Origin: HGW-17 sp964516435
Lineage (GTDB): Bacteria > Myxococcota_A > Polyangia > HGW-17
NCBI GenBank assembly: GCA_964516435.1
Contig: CAZEZP010000032.1
Coordinates: 1 to 26,055 of the forward strand
Direction of reading: 5' to 3'
DNA length: 26,055 nucleotides
Under the pieces are notes generated by a model that saw nothing but the letters and a program-made list of their open reading frames with translations, was not told the DNA's origin and ran no database searches. The translations under genes and the position numbers were made by a program. This document shows positions 23,114 through 26,055 of this stretch, one piece after another. How positions within the stretch are numbered: position 1 is the first letter of the stretch; each line of letters starts with the position of its first letter.

Positions 23114-24541
23114 ATGCCTCTCGTGAGCGCGCTGACCAAGAGCCTGCAGGTAAAGATCGTGTATTATGGCCCCGGCCTGTCGGGGAAGACCACGAACCTG
23201 GAAAAACTGGCCGTCATGCTGGACAAGGACCGCGTGGGGGAACTGATGTCCCTGGACACCAGCGGGGACCGCACGCTGTTTTTCGACTGGATGCCCGTGG
23301 ATCTGGGCAAGATCCGCGGATTCGACGTGAAGATCCAGTTGTACACGGTGCCCGGCCAGATCCGCTACGACCGGACGCGCCAGCAGGTGCTGCGCGGCGT
23401 GGACGGCATCGTGTTCGTCGCCGACTCGCAGCGCGACGCCATGGAGCAGAACGTCTTCAGTTTCAAGAACCTGCGCGACAACCTGGCGCTTTCGGGGAGG
23501 GATCTCGAGGAGATTCCCCTGGTCATCCAGTGCAACAAGAAGGATCTGCCCAACACGGTGACCACGCGGGAGATGGCCATCGCCCTGCATGCCGAGCATC
23601 TGCCCTTCATCGAGGCTTCCGCCCAGACGGGGCAGGGGGTCCTGGAGACGCTGCGGCTCATTACGCGCCTGACCATGAAGCACGTCCAGGCGTATCTCGA
23701 CCCGACGCAGGCCAAGAACCTGCCGTCTTCCCAGGAGGCGCTGGACGGGGATGCGCTGCTGTCGAAGATGCTCACGTCCGAGGCCATCCTGAAGGAGCAC
23801 GAGGAAGCCGAGAAATCTGCCGCGGCTCCCGCGCCGGCGGATTCCGGCATGCGCCCCGTCGCCGGCGGCCACGTGCCAGCTCCCGAGGAGGTGGATCGCG
23901 CCGATTCCGCGGAACTGACGCCGGTGGTGGAGATCAAGGAGGAGTTGCTTTCCCCGCGCGCGCCGGCCGCAGTGGAAATCGAGGCCGAGCCCTCCGATGA
24001 GCCGCCGGAACCCTCTCCGACGCTCTCTGGCGAGGCGGATGTGCCGGCGGCGCCGGAAGAGCCACGCACACCGGAAGAGCCGCCGGCCGCTCCCGCGGCT
24101 TTCGCCATGCCGGCGCCGGATGCGTCCGGGGAGCCTGCGTCCGAAACGCCGCCGTCGTCCGGGAATGTGGAACCGGCTCCCGATGCCGTTCCGGCGCCGG
24201 TCGCGGCCGGCGAACCCGGAGCGGTCGAAGCCGCCGCGCCAGTTCCGGTGGACGATGCCCGGCTGGCGGAGCGCATCCGCGAGGCTGTCCGGACGGAAAC
24301 CGCCAGCCTGCAGGAGTCCGTCCGGGAGGCCGGGCGCGCCCAGACCGCCGGATTCGAGAATGCCGCCCGCGAAAACGCCGAGTTGCGCCGGGTCATCCAG
24401 GAGCAGGAAAAGCGCATCCATGAACTGGAAATGCTGGTGACCCGCAACACCCTGGCGATCCAGAACCTCTCCGACATGCTCTCGGCCCTGCGCCGGGGGC
24501 TGGCCGAAACGCTTCGCGGTCTCGACAATCCCAATCCATGA
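23114..24541 (+). CDS. MglA-type small GTPase with long linker and coiled-coil tail
   Basis: A 475-aa protein. Residues 1 to about 195 form a Ras-like GTPase of the MglA family, the switch that sets cell polarity and motility direction in Myxococcus. The P-loop is GPGLSGKT (19-26). The family-specific DRTLFF holds Arg53, and TVPGQ holds Thr78 and Gln82, matching the numbering of characterised MglA proteins. NKKD and SAQTGQG complete nucleotide binding. MglA itself ends near 195; here a Pro/Ala/Glu-rich linker (about 230-385) leads to a coiled coil (about 388-470) with an ELRRVIQEQEKRIHELEMLV heptad pattern. The ATG at 23114 has GGAG seven bases upstream. Its TGA overlaps the flavoprotein ATG. 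No roadblock-type GAP gene (mglB) is in the window. Its cellular role is unknown. Confidence 0.93.
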   Translation: MPLVSALTKSLQVKIVYYGPGLSGKTTNLEKLAVMLDKDRVGELMSLDTSGDRTLFFDWMPVDLGKIRGFDVKIQLYTVPGQIRYDRTRQQVLRGVDGIVFVADSQRDAMEQNVFSFKNLRDNLALSGRDLEEIPLVIQCNKKDLPNTVTTREMAIALHAEHLPFIEASAQTGQGVLETLRLITRLTMKHVQAYLDPTQAKNLPSSQEALDGDALLSKMLTSEAILKEHEEAEKSAAAPAPADSGMRPVAGGHVPAPEEVDRADSAELTPVVEIKEELLSPRAPAAVEIEAEPSDEPPEPSPTLSGEADVPAAPEEPRTPEEPPAAPAAFAMPAPDASGEPASETPPSSGNVEPAPDAVPAPVAAGEPGAVEAAAPVPVDDARLAERIREAVRTETASLQESVREAGRAQTAGFENAARENAELRRVIQEQEKRIHELEMLVTRNTLAIQNLSDMLSALRRGLAETLRGLDNPNP

Positions 24542-26055
24542 GCGCGCCTCTCTCTCCTTCCTGCTGCACCACTCCCGACCGCACTAGACGCTATCACAGG
24601 ATTTTCTGGGCGCTGGCCGCCTTCGCCGGCTTCTGGGCGCTTCTGCAGCACATCCGCTTCCAGCCGGTGCCCTTTTCCTGGAGCGGGTACGCCGGGTTTT
24701 CCTGGCGCACGCTGGGCATTTTCGCGGGAATCGCCATCCTGGCCCGCGCTTTTAGGCGTCTTCCCCTCGGCCCCTGCGCCGATGGCACCGCCCGGGAGGG
24801 CGCCGCCGCCGCGTGGACGTATTTCACGCTCTTCTTCTCCCTGTTCTTCGCCATCTTCTCCTCCGAATCGCCCCTGGATGCGCTTTCCGGGGGGGAACGC
24901 CGCGCCTGGTTCTGGCTGTTCCAGGCCTCCGTGCTGCTCGTCTTCGTGCCCCGCGTGGTCAAATGGGATCCCGTGCGGCCGCTGGCGGGCGCCGTCGTGC
25001 TCTCCCACTGGGCGCTCGCCCATGCGCATCCGTGGCTGCTCTTCCTCTTCTGGCCCCTGGCACTGTGGATGTTCTTCGAGTTCATCGAGGATCTGCTCCT
25101 GCGCGCGGGCTTCTACCGCACGGGCGCCACGCTGGCGCTGGGGCTGGGCGCCGGCTTCGTGCTGGCCCACTGCTTCGCGTCCATGACGGCCGGGAGCCAG
25201 TGGCTGGCCTTTCCCATCCCGCTGGCCGCCTATTCCCTGCTGGCGCTCGTTCCATCGAAGCGGCCGCCCGCGCCGCCGGCCGCGTGGTCCTTCCCCTGGG
25301 CGTCCCTGGGGCTGACCGTGTTCTGGGCGGTCGCGGCCGCGGTCATCCTGCTGCCATCCGTGCACGCCACCCGCGCCGTGCGCCGCGAGGTGCGCCACGG
25401 GGGGCCCGAGACCGTGGAGAAGCCGTTTCCCCACATCCGTGACACCGCCGACGGCCACCTGCACGTGGAAGTGAACTCCCTGGACGTGCCCCAGAGCGCG
25501 GATCTCAAGGGCTACGCCGGTCCCGTCGGGGTGGTGGTGCGCTTCGACGCCGCCTGCACCATCGAGCGCGTGCGCCTGGGGTCCCACAACGAGACACCTT
25601 CCTTTGTGCGGAAATTTTCACCCTGGATGGAAAAATTCACCGGGTTTCCGGCCTCCCGCAGCGTCCTCGACGAAATCGACACGGTGTCCGGGGCCACCCT
25701 TTCCACCCGCGCCATCCGGCAGGCCGTGCACGAGGTGCGCTCCCGCGTATGCACGGAGATCCTGCACGTGCGCACGGACACGCGCCTCGTGCAGGGGCCG
25801 GCGGCGTCCTGGCACGATGCCGTCCTGCCCGCGATCTTCCTGCTGGCGGGCGCCCTGCTGTGGTTCTTCCTCTCGCATGCCGGGCCCTTCCTGATGCTGG
25901 CGGCCTCGCTCCTGGTGCTGCGCCTCGTGCACAACTTCCAGTTGATCCTCCTGGACGCAGGACTGCTGACGCCGGTCGTGCTGCCATCCTACCTGGCCCA
26001 GCGCGCCCTGCTCGTTCGGCTGCTCTCTGGGCCTGCGCTCCTCGGCGCCCGTGGT
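24538..26055 (+). CDS. FMN-binding multi-pass membrane protein (incomplete at window edge)
   Basis: The reading frame is open from the ATG at 24538 to the last base, 506 codons with no stop, so the C-terminus is missing. About eight or nine membrane segments (roughly residues 20-275) are followed by an extracytoplasmic-type FMN-binding domain (about 290-410), then at least two more membrane segments. The domain has GYAGPVGVVVRFD and the flavinylation motif DTVSGAT (381-387); by analogy with NqrC, RnfG and NosR, Thr387 would carry FMN attached by ApbE through a phosphoester. NosR-type proteins put this domain before their membrane helices; here a block of helices comes first. Iron-sulfur motifs could lie beyond the window. 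The ATG overlaps the GTPase stop (ATGA), so the two are probably translated together. Electron transfer across the membrane is the likely role. Confidence 0.85.
   Translation, partial: MSAPLSPSCCTTPDRTRRYHRIFWALAAFAGFWALLQHIRFQPVPFSWSGYAGFSWRTLGIFAGIAILARAFRRLPLGPCADGTAREGAAAAWTYFTLFFSLFFAIFSSESPLDALSGGERRAWFWLFQASVLLVFVPRVVKWDPVRPLAGAVVLSHWALAHAHPWLLFLFWPLALWMFFEFIEDLLLRAGFYRTGATLALGLGAGFVLAHCFASMTAGSQWLAFPIPLAAYSLLALVPSKRPPAPPAAWSFPWASLGLTVFWAVAAAVILLPSVHATRAVRREVRHGGPETVEKPFPHIRDTADGHLHVEVNSLDVPQSADLKGYAGPVGVVVRFDAACTIERVRLGSHNETPSFVRKFSPWMEKFTGFPASRSVLDEIDTVSGATLSTRAIRQAVHEVRSRVCTEILHVRTDTRLVQGPAASWHDAVLPAIFLLAGALLWFFLSHAGPFLMLAASLLVLRLVHNFQLILLDAGLLTPVVLPSYLAQRALLVRLLSGPALLGARG

Overview
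This is a GC-rich window of densely packed bacterial genes from a Gram-negative host. The gene mix suggests a deltaproteobacterial, Myxococcota-like organism: a PknB-type Ser/Thr kinase beside a TPR-PEGA protein, large Cys-rich and thrombospondin-3-type lipoproteins, a SpoIIE-type phosphatase, an NtrC-type sigma54 activator and an MglA-type GTPase. This placement is inference from gene content; no rRNA or other marker is present. I saw no tRNA, rRNA, CRISPR array, insertion sequence or phage gene. No gap between genes exceeds about 200 bases, so there is no long unexplained stretch.

Layout. 49-1713 (+) is a Ser/Thr kinase whose first ~770 bases use leucine codons unlike the rest of the window. 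1829-2878 (+) is an exported TPR-PEGA protein. It converges on a minus-strand pair, glgA (5756-4290) followed by a lipoprotein with six Cys-rich repeats (4278-3049). glgA diverges from a ComF-like phosphoribosyltransferase (5828-6499, +). Next on the minus strand are a SpoIID/LytB-domain exported protein (8538-6979) and a half-size TauE/SafE membrane protein (6939-6574). Divergent from these, on the plus strand, is a tightly coupled trio: an NtrC-family regulator (8693-10066), a UbiB/ABC1 kinase-like protein (10068-11708) and an RluA-family pseudouridine synthase (11705-12580).

A minus-strand block follows. In transcription order it contains a lipoprotein-like TSP3 protein (22370-20631), FtsK (20497-17813), then a compact three-gene set: a HAMP-SpoIIE phosphatase (17721-16018), an 811-aa exported TPR protein (15980-13545) and a PhnD-like periplasmic binding protein (13529-12654). 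The right end is a plus-strand set: a small two-zinc-knuckle protein (22570-22998), an MglA-type GTPase with a long linker and coiled-coil tail (23114-24541), and an FMN-binding multi-pass membrane protein (24538 to the window edge, incomplete) whose start overlaps the GTPase stop.

The most interesting points are the phosphatase/TPR/binding-protein set, the extended MglA-type GTPase coupled to a membrane flavoprotein, the predicted leaderless glgA whose product has Met in place of the usual substrate-binding Lys, the codon-usage break inside the kinase, and an 11-bp motif placed 12 bases from two predicted promoters. Promoters were found by eye as hexamer pairs and are hypotheses. Residue numbers come from hand counting.
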